A stretch of DNA of 64,000 nucleotides. It comes from Enoplolaimus lenunculus (Eukaryota; Nematoda; Enoplea; Enoplida; Thoracostomopsidae). The translations under genes and the position numbers were made by a program. The notes under the pieces were generated by a model. That model was not told where the DNA came from and searched no databases. It saw nothing but the letters and a program-made list of their open reading frames with translations. Below, in pieces: positions 46,446 to 59,051 of the stretch. Location: positions 248,001-312,000 of the forward strand of contig JASANG010000539.1 in the NCBI GenBank assembly GCA_030248215.1, read 5' to 3'. Positions within the stretch are counted from its first letter, which is position 1. Every line of letters starts with the position of its first letter.

Positions 46446-47035
46446 GCAGTTGGCTACTCGCCCGCTTCGCTTGCGAAGTTTTGCCCTAGGATCCTAGAAC
46501 AAAGATGTTTTGCAAATTCAAATTTTGCAGTTGGGTTTGCACAATGCTGTGTTTAGCTTGTCGCTCGTCGTACTCGCGTTAATTCCTGTACCTGGTGAGA
46601 TTTACGCTTATGTGCTATGATAACTATTGTAAACAAAGTATGCTGGAAACTTGCCTAAAATCAGTATGTGCGGAGTTCCAGCTTTAATATATAGGTTTCT
46701 TCAATGAGTTAATGTTGTAAACAAATATATTGAGGTACTTGGCTAAGTCGTAGTAACCAATATATCTGAAGTTCTTTGTTTCAGCCACCTTTAGCCGTTG
46801 CTTGCTTTTTCCGGCTTAGGTTACTGAAGGTAGTTTTTGATTAAAGCTTGCTGCCTTGCTATTTTAAGCCTAATTTTTAAGCGCATAGCAGTGCACTGCA
46901 TTTCGGGAATGAAAGTTATTCTGTGGAATGATCTTGAGAACGTTTGTGATTAATTCTTATACTAAATGTTTAATATTTTTAATGTGTACGTCTGTGTATA
47001 GGTATATTAATTTTTGTTAACTGTATAAATGTAGT
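46446..47035. promoter_or_regulatory. Putative bidirectional promoter between CYC1 and UPF1
   Basis: The ATG of CYC1 (46445, minus) and the ATG of UPF1 (47036, plus) are 590 bases apart in head-to-head order. No TATA box or known motif stands out. Both are housekeeping genes, which often share such promoters; this is inference. Confidence 0.45.
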
Positions 47036-50000
47036 ATGAGTGTTGACGCTTATGGACCAGCGTCCCAAACGCTAACATTTTTAGACACTGATCAGGATGC
47101 GAGTAATGACATTCTTGGAGGAGCAACTCAGGATTCTGAGTTCGGATTCGCTGATATTACGTTACCATCGCAAACACAGGCGTCTCAGCTAGACCAGTCT
47201 CAATCACAGGTAAGTGTAATTGCGTATTGAACACTGGATACGTATCTAACGCAGTTCAACCGGAAGTTCTGTAAAAATTTCGGAAGTTTTGTCTTTAAAA
47301 CATTGTTATTTCGACATGCATATTTTGCAGTTACCTCAATTTTGTTAATAAACTGTTTCTGATGCGTTTTCGCAAAATTTGCTGTTGAAATAGGCAGGAA
47401 TGGGCGTTCGCGGTCAAAAAAGCGAGACCGAGACCCAACCTATCGATTCCGAGACTTTTGGTCTCGATCAATTTTTAACCGTCATCGAAGATAAAAAGAT
47501 TTTTTTAACAAAGGTTTTCAATATATTTATCACTTAGGAATGGTGGCAGAAACTCAGCGATTTTAAACTAACAGAAGTTGCGCACATATGAAAATGAACG
47601 TAAGCAGGTTATATGCCACCGTCAGTGCCAAGATTAATGAAAACATTTCTTGTTGATTCACTTTGCTTGCGTTGTGCAATGTGACCAGCCAAATCCCGAG
47701 ACTTGCTGAGACCGAGACCGCCCATCCCTGGAAGTAGGTGAAAATTCGCGTAAGCTTTTTTGACAAGTTGTCTATAGAGCCCCATAGTAATTCGGTGTTG
47801 AGAATTATTTCAGATTCCGGTTCCTGTTCCGGTTCCTGCAAAGAAATATTCCTAACCAAAAATTAAATTATTATATAGGTTTAATTTTAGTATGAAATTA
47901 GTTTCATTCCTTTTTTGCAGTCATTTGAACCGTTGGTGAATGGTGTAGCTGATGCGGATGGTGGAGAATTGAATTTTCGTGATGAAGATGACGACGATGA
48001 CGATGGAGCAACGTTTTACAAGAAAGAATTACCCGAACATGCATGCAAGTGAGTATATTATCAGGATTCGACCGAATATCGGGATTCGGTTTTTAAAATC
48101 TGGTTAAAAACCGATATCCGGAAAATGTCAGGCACGTATAAACTTACCGTATGCCGGATATTTACAATGGTTGCCCAGGAATTTTTGCAAGTGAGTGTTT
48201 TTAACATCATGCTGCAATTGCATTTCTGGGCAAGTCATGAAGTTCAAATTTTGATACACTGAACTAAAAATGACACACTCAAGCTAACAATATTATTTCA
48301 GTAAGGATATAATTTACCCGACCCAAACATGCCAAGCAATCAAAGGTTCTTGGGATACATTGAATAAATTGTAGTATTTTTATCAAAAGTTTCTGTTGGG
48401 TATACCGATTAATCGCCATCGGCATTGGTAATAATCGGCACTTTTCGTGAGTGTCGGCATCGGCACTATAGAAAATTGCCGATTCTTTGCCGATAATTTT
48501 GCACACAACAGTCAGTTGAAATGCTACCAACTTCTTGGCATCAGTGTGTTTGATCAGGGCATTGTTATCTCTCTTGCGTTTGTGTTTGAAAAAATAATAT
48601 AACTTAACCATTCTGATACAATTATACTCGTATCTGGTTTTTAGGGTTTAAGTGTAAATCTTCGCATGATGATCTGTTCTTGATTCGTTATGTACTAAAG
48701 TTGGAATCGGCATATAATATATATGTGTATATGTATATAAATATATATGTATATATATGTATATAATACATATATATATATTTGCAACCAGTCCGGTCAT
48801 GAGCAGCTTCGTGCAAAACTTGCATCGTTTGCTTTCTCCAGATACGCCAAGGGACGTCTCTAAATGCTCGCTCCATATCGGACATGACCAAACGTTTCCA
48901 GGTAACAAATGAGAGTAGTTACCACAAGCGTATGATCAGTTGGAAGAGTGTTTCCCCAATAGGACCGACTGTTCGTGACAGATGTTTTCCACCTTTTCTG
49001 CACGAGGCAAAAATCGATTTGGCTGTGCTGACCATTAAATATATACGTGATTTTGTAAGCATGTAAAATAGATATACTTATTTCACATTAACTTTTCAGG
49101 TACTGCGGCATTCATGATCCAGCTGCTGTTGTTCAGTGTAATTATTGCAAAAAATGGTTTTGTAACGGCCGCGGCAGTACTTCCGGAAGGTACGTACGTC
49201 CAGCGTTCAACCTAACACGTTACGTAACACAAAACTACTTTTTGTAACATGTGATAATTTGGTTTTTGCAGGAGTTTTACTATTAGTTGGGCTTATATGA
49301 AATATTGTTATGTTCGTCGTAAATAATTGTGAATATAATTTGAGTTATGATGGGCAACGCAATAACCAAATTTCTCTATTCAGATGATGCCAATCCATGC
49401 CAATTTTAAAACTGTGAGTTCTTGTTTGCAAAAACTTGTAGGTCCAAGTATTTGTACACGTTTTGAATTGCGTGAAATTTTGGCATTTGTTCCTCATTTT
49501 TATTTACGCTTCAGTCACATAATTAATCATATGGTACGTGCAAAACACAACGAGGTTACATTGCACAAGGATTCACCGGTCGGCGAAACATTGTTGGAAT
49601 GCTATAATTGCGGTTGTCGCAACGTTTTTCTTCTTGGTTTTATACCCGCGAAAACAGAAAGTGTTGTTGTGTTGCTGTGCCGGCAGCCTTGCGCTACACA
49701 GTCGAATTTGAAGGATATGAATTGGTAGGTTATTGACATAATGTATGTTGTTTTATATTATAGCTGATTAGAGATTGTTAGCTCTTTACGAATACCGTCA
49801 ATAGTACGTCAAAAACCAGATTGGGCGTTGTTTTGTTTTGCACGATGTAGTGCATCGTTACCGTTTCCGGTATCATCGTGACAGAGTTTTTTATAATTAT
49901 TTTGTAATCTTACATACCTCTTCAGTTACATACGTAACAGATCTCACCAAACTATCGCCAAACTGTCGTACTTCAGTAAAGATGGACATTCCGTTCGTAT

Positions 50001-53000
50001 GTCCACCTTTATTTAAAAAGGCAGATTTCAAGACAGCTAAATACAATTATAAGCTGTAACTGCTTGTCAATACGGTGATCATTAATATCAGTTTGTTTTC
50101 ATGTTACGTACTAAGTTCTATCAAATTGAGTAAATGTTCCACTTTGTTTATTTAGGGATCATACCCAGTGGAAACCACTGATTCAAGATCGGTCTTTTTT
50201 GTCCTGGCTGGTAAAAATTCCTAGCGAGAAGGAGCAAGTGCGTGCGCGACAAATAACCGCAGTTCAAATGAATAAGCTCGAAGAATTGTGGAAAGAGATG
50301 CCCGAAGCGACTTTGGAAGATTTAGAAAAACCTGGCATAGACGAAGAACCTGAACAAGTTTTGTTGAGGTTAGTTGGAAGTTTAAAGCATGGTATTCAGT
50401 CCTGGATGACATGTGTAGACTTTTCACGTTGCTGAGTGTTTTCAAGAAGTTGTGATTAGGATTTAACTTGTTTCACCACGTGTTCTTTTGGTACTATTGT
50501 TTGCTATTACTGGTAAAGTAGTTTGTCGTTCATTCATGTGGTTAGCCTTCTGTTTAGATATGAAGATGCGTACCAGTACCAGCGAGTATTTTCCCCATTG
50601 ATAAAGCTTGAAGCGGATTATGACAAGAAAATTAAAGAGTCCCAAACACAGGAAGACGTTACCGTCCGTTGGGATTATGGTTTGAATCGCAAACGTCTGG
50701 CTTTTTTTCAACTGACAAAGATCAACGAAGGAGGTTGGATGACAGTTTTCTAGTTTCTTGGTATTAAATATATAGTTACCTTTGAAACTGGTTGTTTCCG
50801 AAATTTCTGCATTTACCTTAAACAAGATAAACAGGAAAACTTTAAGTCAATGTATTTGGAAGATGCACCGTAGTAATAATATATTTCGCTGCTAACAGTG
50901 TCTCAATTGCGGAGCGTGGTAACTTGGTATATGCCTTGCCTCTCCCTTTTTTGTGGGAGCTCCTCTCAAGTGAAACGTTGGGGGAAGTATGGGTGCTGTT
51001 TAAGAGTATGGACGGTTCCCCATGTTCAGTCTGGGTGGTATTTTTAAGCGTAGTATGCTTTTATCCTAACGTTCACTGTAACGTATTCGCTTCTGGGATA
51101 GTTTTCCGACTTTCTTGGCTGATATATGCTCCTACTTAAGGACAGACCAAAATTAGTGGAACTTGCTGTGTGGGACCCCATTAGGGAGAGCACAATAAGC
51201 CTTAGCATAGTGACTCAGTGTATACGTGTTTAATATTTTGCCTTTGCTTTTTTAGACATGCATTTAATGCCTGGAGATGAATTGCGCCTACGTTGCGTTG
51301 CGAATGAAAAACAATGGTCCGGTGTTGGTCATGTTATTAAAGTTAGAGATAGTAAGTGATTGCGAGAATTTTGACCAAACGTATCTTAAATTTTCGCATT
51401 CAAGTTTCGAAGGATTTGTGTATACAGTTTCGGATTCTTCATTATGTGGTGTTACCACATATGCATCTTACCGTCTTGTGGGCTTTCCCTGGTTGTAGGG
51501 ATGGGCCTCGGACGACAGGGTGGCACCGAATCCAAGATTTGGCGGAATCCGAATCATTGAGACTTCGCCAAATCCCGAATCTTGCATTTTGCAAATTTTC
51601 GTTGTATCAATAATTTGATGTCAAATTTTGAAATCTTAGTTTGAATGAGCATGCGTTAGGCATATGGTTATGTAAAGATCAGGTTCGGACCGTATTTCTC
51701 TGGGATTGCGAAGAATAAGCTTAAATGTTAGACTTATATATCTTTGCTTAGGCATAGGCTTTTTTGTACTCTGTGGTCGAAAGGTGGATGTCCGTCTGTT
51801 CGTCCAAAAACAATCTAAAGAACGGCTGAACCGATTTTAATAAACTTTTTTTGTTTGAAAGCCAGTAATCCTTGGGTGTTAAACTCGCATTGGGGTTTTA
51901 AAATTTTAAGCCGTTTATTAGCTACAGGCTCATTTGCATAATTAATTAAGCCTAAATTTTGACTTTCAAATTATTTCACTAATTATTACAGTTGCAAGCA
52001 TTATAGGGTTTTTGGGTGCGAGAAATCTGCATAGACGGTTTACAAACCTCCAAAACTGATAATTGAATAGTTAGCTAATAGCTAATTTGCGTATTAGCTC
52101 AATTGACAATACAAAACTATGACTTTTTTAAATTATTTCAATACTTATAATGGTTTACTGAAGGTTTTTGGTGCGAGGAATCTGAATAAACTGGTTACAA
52201 ACCTCCAAAACTAATGAATGAATAGTTAGCTAATAACTAATTTGCGTATTAGCTTAACTGCTTACGTGTGTTCGAACTTCGCTCAATACATAGTCCCACT
52301 ACAACTGGTTTTAAACGTTTTGTGTTTATGTTGGTTTAGTATTATGATGTCTTAAATAAATTGTTCAGATCGAAGTGAAGAGGTCGGCATTGAAATGAAA
52401 ACAAACTCTGGAGTTCCTTCAGACATCACACATGGTTTCTCGGTAGATTTTGTATGGAAGTCGACTTCCTTCGACAGGTATATAATTCTGAACATACTAA
52501 AATAATTTGATTATTTTTAAGCATATTACCTTCCACGGTATGATTCCATTTCTAAAATGAACCAATTTTCAGTCTGCACACTGGTAAAGAACGTATTGTA
52601 CTATTTCAAAGCATACGTAATTTTATATTGACTGTCGTAGGATGCAAATTGCATTGAAAACGTTTTCCGTGGACGAATCTTCCGTGTCGTCGTTTATATA
52701 TCACAAATTACTTGGACATGAAATTGACGATATTGTATTCAAAACACAATTGCCGAAACGTTTTTCTGCTCCTGGGCTGCCAGATCTAAATCACGCGCAG
52801 GTGTACGCTGTTAAAACCGTTTTACAGCGTCCGTTGTCCTTAATTCAGGTAAAGTTGTGATTTCCTTCAACACGGGAGTGTTAAATTTGAGAAAAGGCCT
52901 GCTTAATATGTGTGCGTTTTTGCGAAAATATTCCTGCTTCTATATTAATTATTATTTATTGGAAATACATCTAATTATCGATTGCGTGTCATTTTTATTG

Positions 53001-56000
53001 CTTAGCACTTCATTGCGCTTCAAATTTCATTGCAGCATATCTGTTTCCTATCAAAACGTAAATGCTTATTTCAGGGACCACCAGGAACTGGAAAAACAGT
53101 TACGTCTGCAACGATTGTTTACCAACTGGTTCGCCAGACTGAAGGCCAGGTAACTTTAGAGTTTCATAAACTGTGCTCAATGCGGTAGAACACCGCATTA
53201 TTTTTTTCCGCATTGGATAAAAATACATTAACTACGATTTTACTGCACTTTCAATAGGGAGTTTCTGTCTATATTTGGATAAACTTTTTACTCCATAGAG
53301 AGATTATTACACAATTGTTTGTGTCCTACTCAGGTACTTGTCTGCGCACCAAGCAATATCGCTGTAGATCAACTAACCGACAAAATTCATCGGACCGGTC
53401 TCAAAGTTGTACGTGTATGCGCAAAAGGACGTGAAGCGATTGAGTCTCCAGTGTCGCATTTGGCACTGCATAACCAACTTCGAAGCATGGACGGGTTAGT
53501 TTGCCGTCTGAGCCATATAATTTATTTTTATTATTTCACTTTCGTTGTGATGTATAATTGTGTTCGGGATATAAAAATTCACGCCCAGTCAGTTGATGGA
53601 GCTCAATTTATACATCTGTAGAGCTCAATTTATGCCCAGTCAGTTGATGGAGCTCAATTTATACATCTGTAGAGCTCAATTTATACATCTGTATTTGTCA
53701 GGCAATCGGAACTGCAGAAGTTACAACAACTTAAAGACGAAACGGGTGAATTGAACTCAAATGATGAAAAACGGTATCGTGCCTTGAAAAAAGCGTGTGA
53801 AAAGGAACTATTGCAGGTATGCCGCGTTTTTCTTCCGCAAATGGTTCTGAGCAAGTGTCAATTGATTATTTTGGGTATCAATATACTTGAGATTCAACGA
53901 CCAGGGGGAATTATTGTCTGGAAAAAGTTGGTGGTGCTCCAGCATTGCAACATTTGTTTATGGTTTTGAACAATATAGCCCAAGTTAGCCAAACAGTATC
54001 CCGGGTGCTTATTTGTTGACCTGGTTTCTACGTTGTACGAGTGGTACGATTGAAATTCCTGGACCCTCCAGTGCTTATAAACTTGAGTTTTAGCAAGATG
54101 TTTAATAATATTAACTTATTTAAAAACTTCATTGAATATAGGTTTGTTGCAGGCTGCAGATGTCATCTGTTGCACCTGTGTTGGAGCTGGTGATCCACGC
54201 TTAGCGCGGATGCGATTTCGTACAGTTTTGGTAGATGAAAGCACTCAAGCGACCGAGCCAGAATGTATGGTTCCGGTTGTACTTGGTGCACGTCAGGTAC
54301 AAAATTTCATTTTAACTTTCCTACATTTACAAATATCCTTTTCCTCACCCATGGAGAGAAATACATGGTTTTGTAGTTTAGCTTTAACGTATATACCTGA
54401 TTGTGTTAAAAACTGCTTGTATTCTTTCAGACTGTGTTCTACTATTGTTCTGTGCCATTAGTTGTAGCCATTAAAACACATAGATATATTACATTTTAGT
54501 TGATACTTGTGGGCGACCATTGTCAGCTTGGACCGGTGGTCATGTGCAAAAAGGCAGCACGTGCTGGGCTTTGCCAGTCATTGTTTGAGCGTCTTGTTGT
54601 ACTTGGAATTCGGCCAATTCGCTTGCAAGTTCAATATCGAATGCACCCGCAATTGTCTGCGTTTCCGTCAAACGTATTCTACGAGGGTTCGCTTCAGAAC
54701 GGGGTGACCGAAGGTAGGCGCTTGACTGTTAGAGTTGTAGCAGATTCGCTGTCAGGTGAACACGATGGACGACAAAATTACTAAGGAAAAGTGGAGGGCA
54801 AAATTATAAAACGAAAGTTAGTACTGATTTCACTTGATTTACAAACGGGGATCAAAAGTTTTCTGGGGCGCGCAAGCTTCTATCATCCCGTCAAAACTTT
54901 AGAGATGAAACCCGAACTAAAATGGAAACTTTGGGGAATATGATCGAGCTTACCTACTTTTTCGCATTTACTGATGCAAGCGTTTATTTCCAGCTGAACG
55001 CATTCTGGTCGGTATAGAGTTCCCGTGGCCACAACCGGAAAAACCAATGTTCTTTTGGTCAACTATGGGTCAAGAAGAAATTTCATCGTCTGGCACGTCG
55101 TATTTGAACCGGTAGGCGTTGGACGAATATTTTAGACCTTGTAATTGGATATTTAATCCGACCAAATTAGATTTGAAAAACAATGAAACGAACTTTTTGT
55201 TCTGTTATCATAGTTTCAAGTTAATAAGATAAAAGTTTGCAGTATAATAGCGCGTACAATAACACTATACTTTTTTACTATGTTAGCAGTGTTAAGTTTT
55301 TATATAAATTTCATGTCAACTGAGAAATTGTGTAAGAGCCAGGAATGGAAGTCTCGGTCTCTGCGAGTCTCGGTATTTTGCAGCTTTCGGTTTTTTAAGT
55401 CTCGGTGGTGTATAACCGGGACCAGAAGTCGAGGATTCAGCAAATTTATCGCAGTATTGTTGAAGTAAGTGATGCCTGATAAATAAAATTTCGCTGTGAA
55501 TTTGTTAATTTTCATAGTTACGCAATTATTATGAGCTGATATTTTGACAAAACAAAAAAATTACGAAAAACACAACGAACTAATAAAAACCCATTAGAAA
55601 TGTTTTATTTTGAAAATTTTAATTTTTTCGGTATTACCAAAAATTGACCGAGACCGAGGCTTTTCATGGTCGGTCTCGGTCTTAGACTCGATCTTTGTTT
55701 TTAACCGAGACCGTGCACCTCTAGTAAGATCGGAATATTTCGTGGTCACTGAGGAATCGGTTGCAGAAATAGTTTGTTTGATTTTAGCACCGAAGCAGCA
55801 AATATTGAAAAGTTGGCTACTCGATTTTTGAAATGCGGATTGCGACCGGACCAAATTGGAGTAATCACCCCTTATGAAGGCCAAAGGGCGTACATCAGTC
55901 AATACATGCAGTTTCAAGGCTCGCTTAATTCAAAGTTGTATCAGGTTGGTTAGGATGGGAGTTTGTGCTCACAACGTTTATCGACAGGTTTGTTATTTAC

Positions 56001-59000
56001 TGAGGTAGGTACGTATAAGAAATGTCCTTGGCGGGTGCCAGCAAAGTGTAGTAAACTTCAAATTTTAGGTACCTTTTGCGTAAGCATATACCTAGGAGTA
56101 CGATACCGTTTTTATCATATCGCATCACGCGACATTTTGTTCATTTCCCATGTTGTGAAGTTAATCTTAATGCATATGTTGTTTTCCATATCGCGTCACG
56201 CGATATTTTGCCTATGGGAATGTAATAAAATTATAGCGTTGCGTTCGGATTCTGGCTAATGGTACCGTTTGGCCCGGCCCCGGGACGTCTCTAGAACATA
56301 TCGTATAGCGACCTTAACCCAACGCTATTATTGGAGTTTAAAAATTTTGCTCGTATTTTATTTACAGGAAATTGAGGTGGTCAGTGTTGATGCATTTCAA
56401 GGCCGTGAAAAAGATGTAATTCTACTGTCTTGTGTCCGGTCGAACGAACACCAGGGAATTGGATTCCTTCACGACCCTCGGCGTTTGAACGTAGCGCTAA
56501 CTAGAGCGAAGTAAATAGTAATTCTTCGGTCATTTTCTGTTTTTGCGTTTTCAATCTTGTTAGTAGCGCAAAGGTATAACATGTTCAATCTATTACCAAA
56601 CATTCATCTATATTTACGGCCTGCGCATTCTAACGGTATATAGTGTCTCATATTTGAGTCAAACCGCGTAATGAAGTATTATGCATTTTGATCGTAAATT
56701 GATAGTTGTTTATTTTGCAGAAGACAGTTCTTAATCTAAATATTTTGCATTGTTCAGGTACGGATTGATTATTGTTGGCAATCCGAAATTGCTTTCTCGC
56801 CAGCAATTGTGGAATCATCTTTTGGTATTTTTCAAAGAAAAACGCCTTCTCGTTGAAGGTGCTCTCAATAACATGAAGGAGTCAAGTGTTCAATTTAGCA
56901 AGCCACGACAGCTGGTCAATCCCGCGAATCCGGTAATTTCTTCTGTTAAAACGACGCAATTAAATAGACGTGTGCGTTTTATTAAACATTTCTTTACTGT
57001 TGCTGTGTTTTTAAAGTTTTAATTCAACCTTCATAGTATGCGCTAAAGCAACTCGGCAATAATTTATGAGTTAAATTACGTCTGGTTTCGCAGTTTTTCA
57101 AAAATTTCTGCAAACAGAGATTTACTTAAGAAGCGTTTCTGAAACATTTTTGCTGTAGGGTGGACGGTACATGAGCAACGCAATGTTCAGCGCAAAAGAA
57201 GCCATCATACCGGGCAGTGTGTATGACCGCAGTCGACAACTTAATGGTATGTTAAATGAAAGGCATTATTTCCTTAGAAGTGTTTATTTTGTTTGAATTT
57301 ATTTAGCATTTTGCAGAATAGAAGGAAAAAATTTAGTATTTGGTTATTTAAAACATATGTGCCATAAACATGTGTTTAGTTTGCCAGTGGGGATATACGA
57401 GCATTTCCATAAAATGCACAGAGGTAAAATATGAGAAGGAACTTAGCCATTACCATATTCTTTTTCATTTAGCTGGTATGTCTCGTGGAAGCGGTGGAGG
57501 TGGGCACCATCATGTTCCGGCTGCATTCCGAAATGGCATGATCCCACAAGAATATCAAGCGTTTCACGATCCAATGGGCTATATTATGTCATCGGAACGG
57601 CTACGGAACGCTCCGAATGCATTGCCTATTCCGTTGAACATGTTTATGCCACAGCCACCGCCTGTGGCCGCGTACTATGCACAGCAGCGTCAGATGCCAG
57701 GAGGTATGGGTGATTACGTACTATACTCGCAAAGGAATTAGTGGACGTATAAAAGAGAGTGTCAATTCGAACTCGCATTGTATGTTTCATTCACAGTGTG
57801 TATGTTACGGATGTTACGTTGTCTGGTATCTTCTACACTTTTGTAAATTATTCGCTTTTGAATATTTAGTGTTTGATGAAGTTCTTAATAAGTTTGTGTA
57901 GGTTTAAAAGAATTTCTATATAACTCTAGGTCAAAAGGGAAAGCTGGCTCGTGGTGGTAACAAGGATCAGCTCGACATGATGGAAAGTCAAGCGAGTCAG
58001 GTACGTGGGACCGCTCTATATTCAGAACCCATTTTGTCAAAAGAAGCAGCCAGGAAATTTTAAATCTGTTGGAATCTGTTTTGCAATCTTCGCCGTTTTG
58101 TTTGTTTGTTTGTTAATATATTGAGTTGTAGTATATTTTTGCAGGAGTATAATATGGCATTCAGCAGTGGCTTTAGCCAGTCGCGATTTAGTCAAGGTGG
58201 TATGGGCAGCAGTGGAACTGGATATTCACAGAGCGGAATGATGGGCCCTATGACGCAAGGAGGGATGTCAATGAGTCAGCAGTTTGGAATGAGTCAGCCG
58301 GGATTGTCGCAACCTGAGCTGTCGCAGGTACGTACATAAAATAATAAACAGTGATTGTGATCAGGGTGCAACCGGAATTCCGGTTCCGGCATTTTTCCAC
58401 CTTCCGGTTCCGGTTCCGGTAAATTTTTACCGGATTTAAAAATTCCGGTGTTATAATTTGGCCGTTTTCTTAATTTTGCTAATTTTTAAGAATCTCTTTT
58501 GAAAGCCACTTGTACTCCAAATATAAGCCAATGATGGTGGATTTTACTTCAGTCGACGACGAAAATCTAAAATACAACAAATAAAATAAATACCTATGTT
58601 CGACTAAGGTTATTTCACAAATAATAGAGCAAAAAATAAGAATAAAATGAAATTTTGGTGAAATTTATTTTTCACTTTCCGGTTCCGGTTCCGGTAAAAT
58701 TTTCAAATTCCGGTTCCGGTAAATTGTAATTCCGGTTGCACCCTGATTGTGATGCTGAAGTAATTTTGCTACACTAGAAAGTATGTTTAGCGCAAGGTAA
58801 ATTATGTTGAACCGGTATAGGATTTGGTTGGAAGCGAGTGCTAGAACAGGGTTGCAGATCGAGTTTGGGGGGCTTTCACCGCGTCGGAGGAGTCTCTTGT
58901 TTCTAACTTGCAGGGAAGCTCTCAAGTCTTTTGTTTACTTTAGGACGCATACACACTTGAAGAATCGTTGCGTAGCCAAATCGACGCAATGATGTTATCG

Positions 59001-59051
59001 CAGGAAACGACACCGTATCCTGCGCATGGAGGGCCTGCGAGCCAGTTTTAG
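47036..59051 (+). CDS. UPF1: UPF1/RENT1 RNA helicase of nonsense-mediated decay, 23 exons
   Basis: Exons: 47036-47209, 47921-48048, 49100-49189, 49515-49724, 50156-50368, 50558-50733, 51256-51351, 52369-52477, 52641-52848, 53075-53149, 53334-53494, 53702-53816, 54153-54296, 54500-54713, 54994-55111, 55788-55944, 56368-56510, 56758-56932, 57159-57246, 57473-57703, 57930-58000, 58145-58327, 58944-59051. All phases agree; total 1128 residues, against 1118-1129 in human. The N-terminus [17 protein letters not shown] is nearly the vertebrate one. The cysteine/histidine-rich domain (about 100-200) binds UPF2. Superfamily 1 helicase motifs: GPPGTGKT (469-476), DEST (613-616), GDHCQLGP (638-645), QYRMHP (678-683), [10 protein letters not shown] (803-812), RRLNVALTR (834-842). 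The C-terminus has SQ-rich phosphorylation sites, including [11 protein letters not shown], the target of SMG1 in animals. It is an ATP-dependent 5'-3' helicase that marks mRNAs with premature stops. No disabling change was seen. Confidence 0.96.
47395..47730. mobile_element. hAT-like MITE (GGTCTCGG family), UPF1 intron 1
   Basis: The left end is CAGGAATGGGCG and the right end CCGCCCATCCCTG. The flanks GAAATAGG and GAAGTAGG match at seven of eight. GAGACCGAGACC motifs lie inside both ends. Confidence 0.82.
48715..48785. repeat. AT-rich microsatellite
   Basis: Alternating (AT)n and (GTAT)n simple sequence in UPF1 intron 2. Confidence 0.9.
51760..52287. mobile_element. Shorter copy of the 659-1771 element, UPF1 intron 7
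   Basis: It shares GTCGAAAGGTGGATGTCCGT, the AAACTCGCATTGGGGTTTTA phrase, about two of the ~170-bp internal units and the terminal TTCGCTCAAT. The left inverted end is lost. Confidence 0.7.
53583..53690. repeat. 51-bp tandem duplication before a UPF1 acceptor
   Basis: A unit of 51 bp starting GCCCAGTCAGTTGATGGAGC at 53583 is repeated from 53634, with the AGCTCAATTTATACATCTGT sub-phrase recurring. It ends about ten bases before the acceptor at 53701. Confidence 0.85.
55340..55723. mobile_element. hAT-like MITE (GGTCTCGG family), UPF1 intron 15
   Basis: The left end is CAGGAATGGAAGTCTCGGTC and the right end GACCGTGCACCTCTA. The flanks GTAAGAGC and GTAAGATC match at seven of eight. It lies 64 bases before the exon at 55788. 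Confidence 0.78.
58362..58745. mobile_element. hAT-like MITE (CAGGGTGCAACCGGAATT subfamily), UPF1 intron 22
   Basis: The ends are CAGGGTGCAACCGGAATT and its exact complement AATTCCGGTTGCACCCTG. A perfect 8-bp target duplication, ATTGTGAT, flanks both sides (58354-58361 and 58746-58753). GGTTCCGG tandem motifs fill both subterminal regions. This is the best-preserved copy of the family. Confidence 0.93.

Noticed and set aside
48648-48908. Minus-strand frame with [16 protein letters not shown] in UPF1 intron 2
   Set aside because: It runs into an AT microsatellite and I recognise no domain; it may be a transposon scrap.
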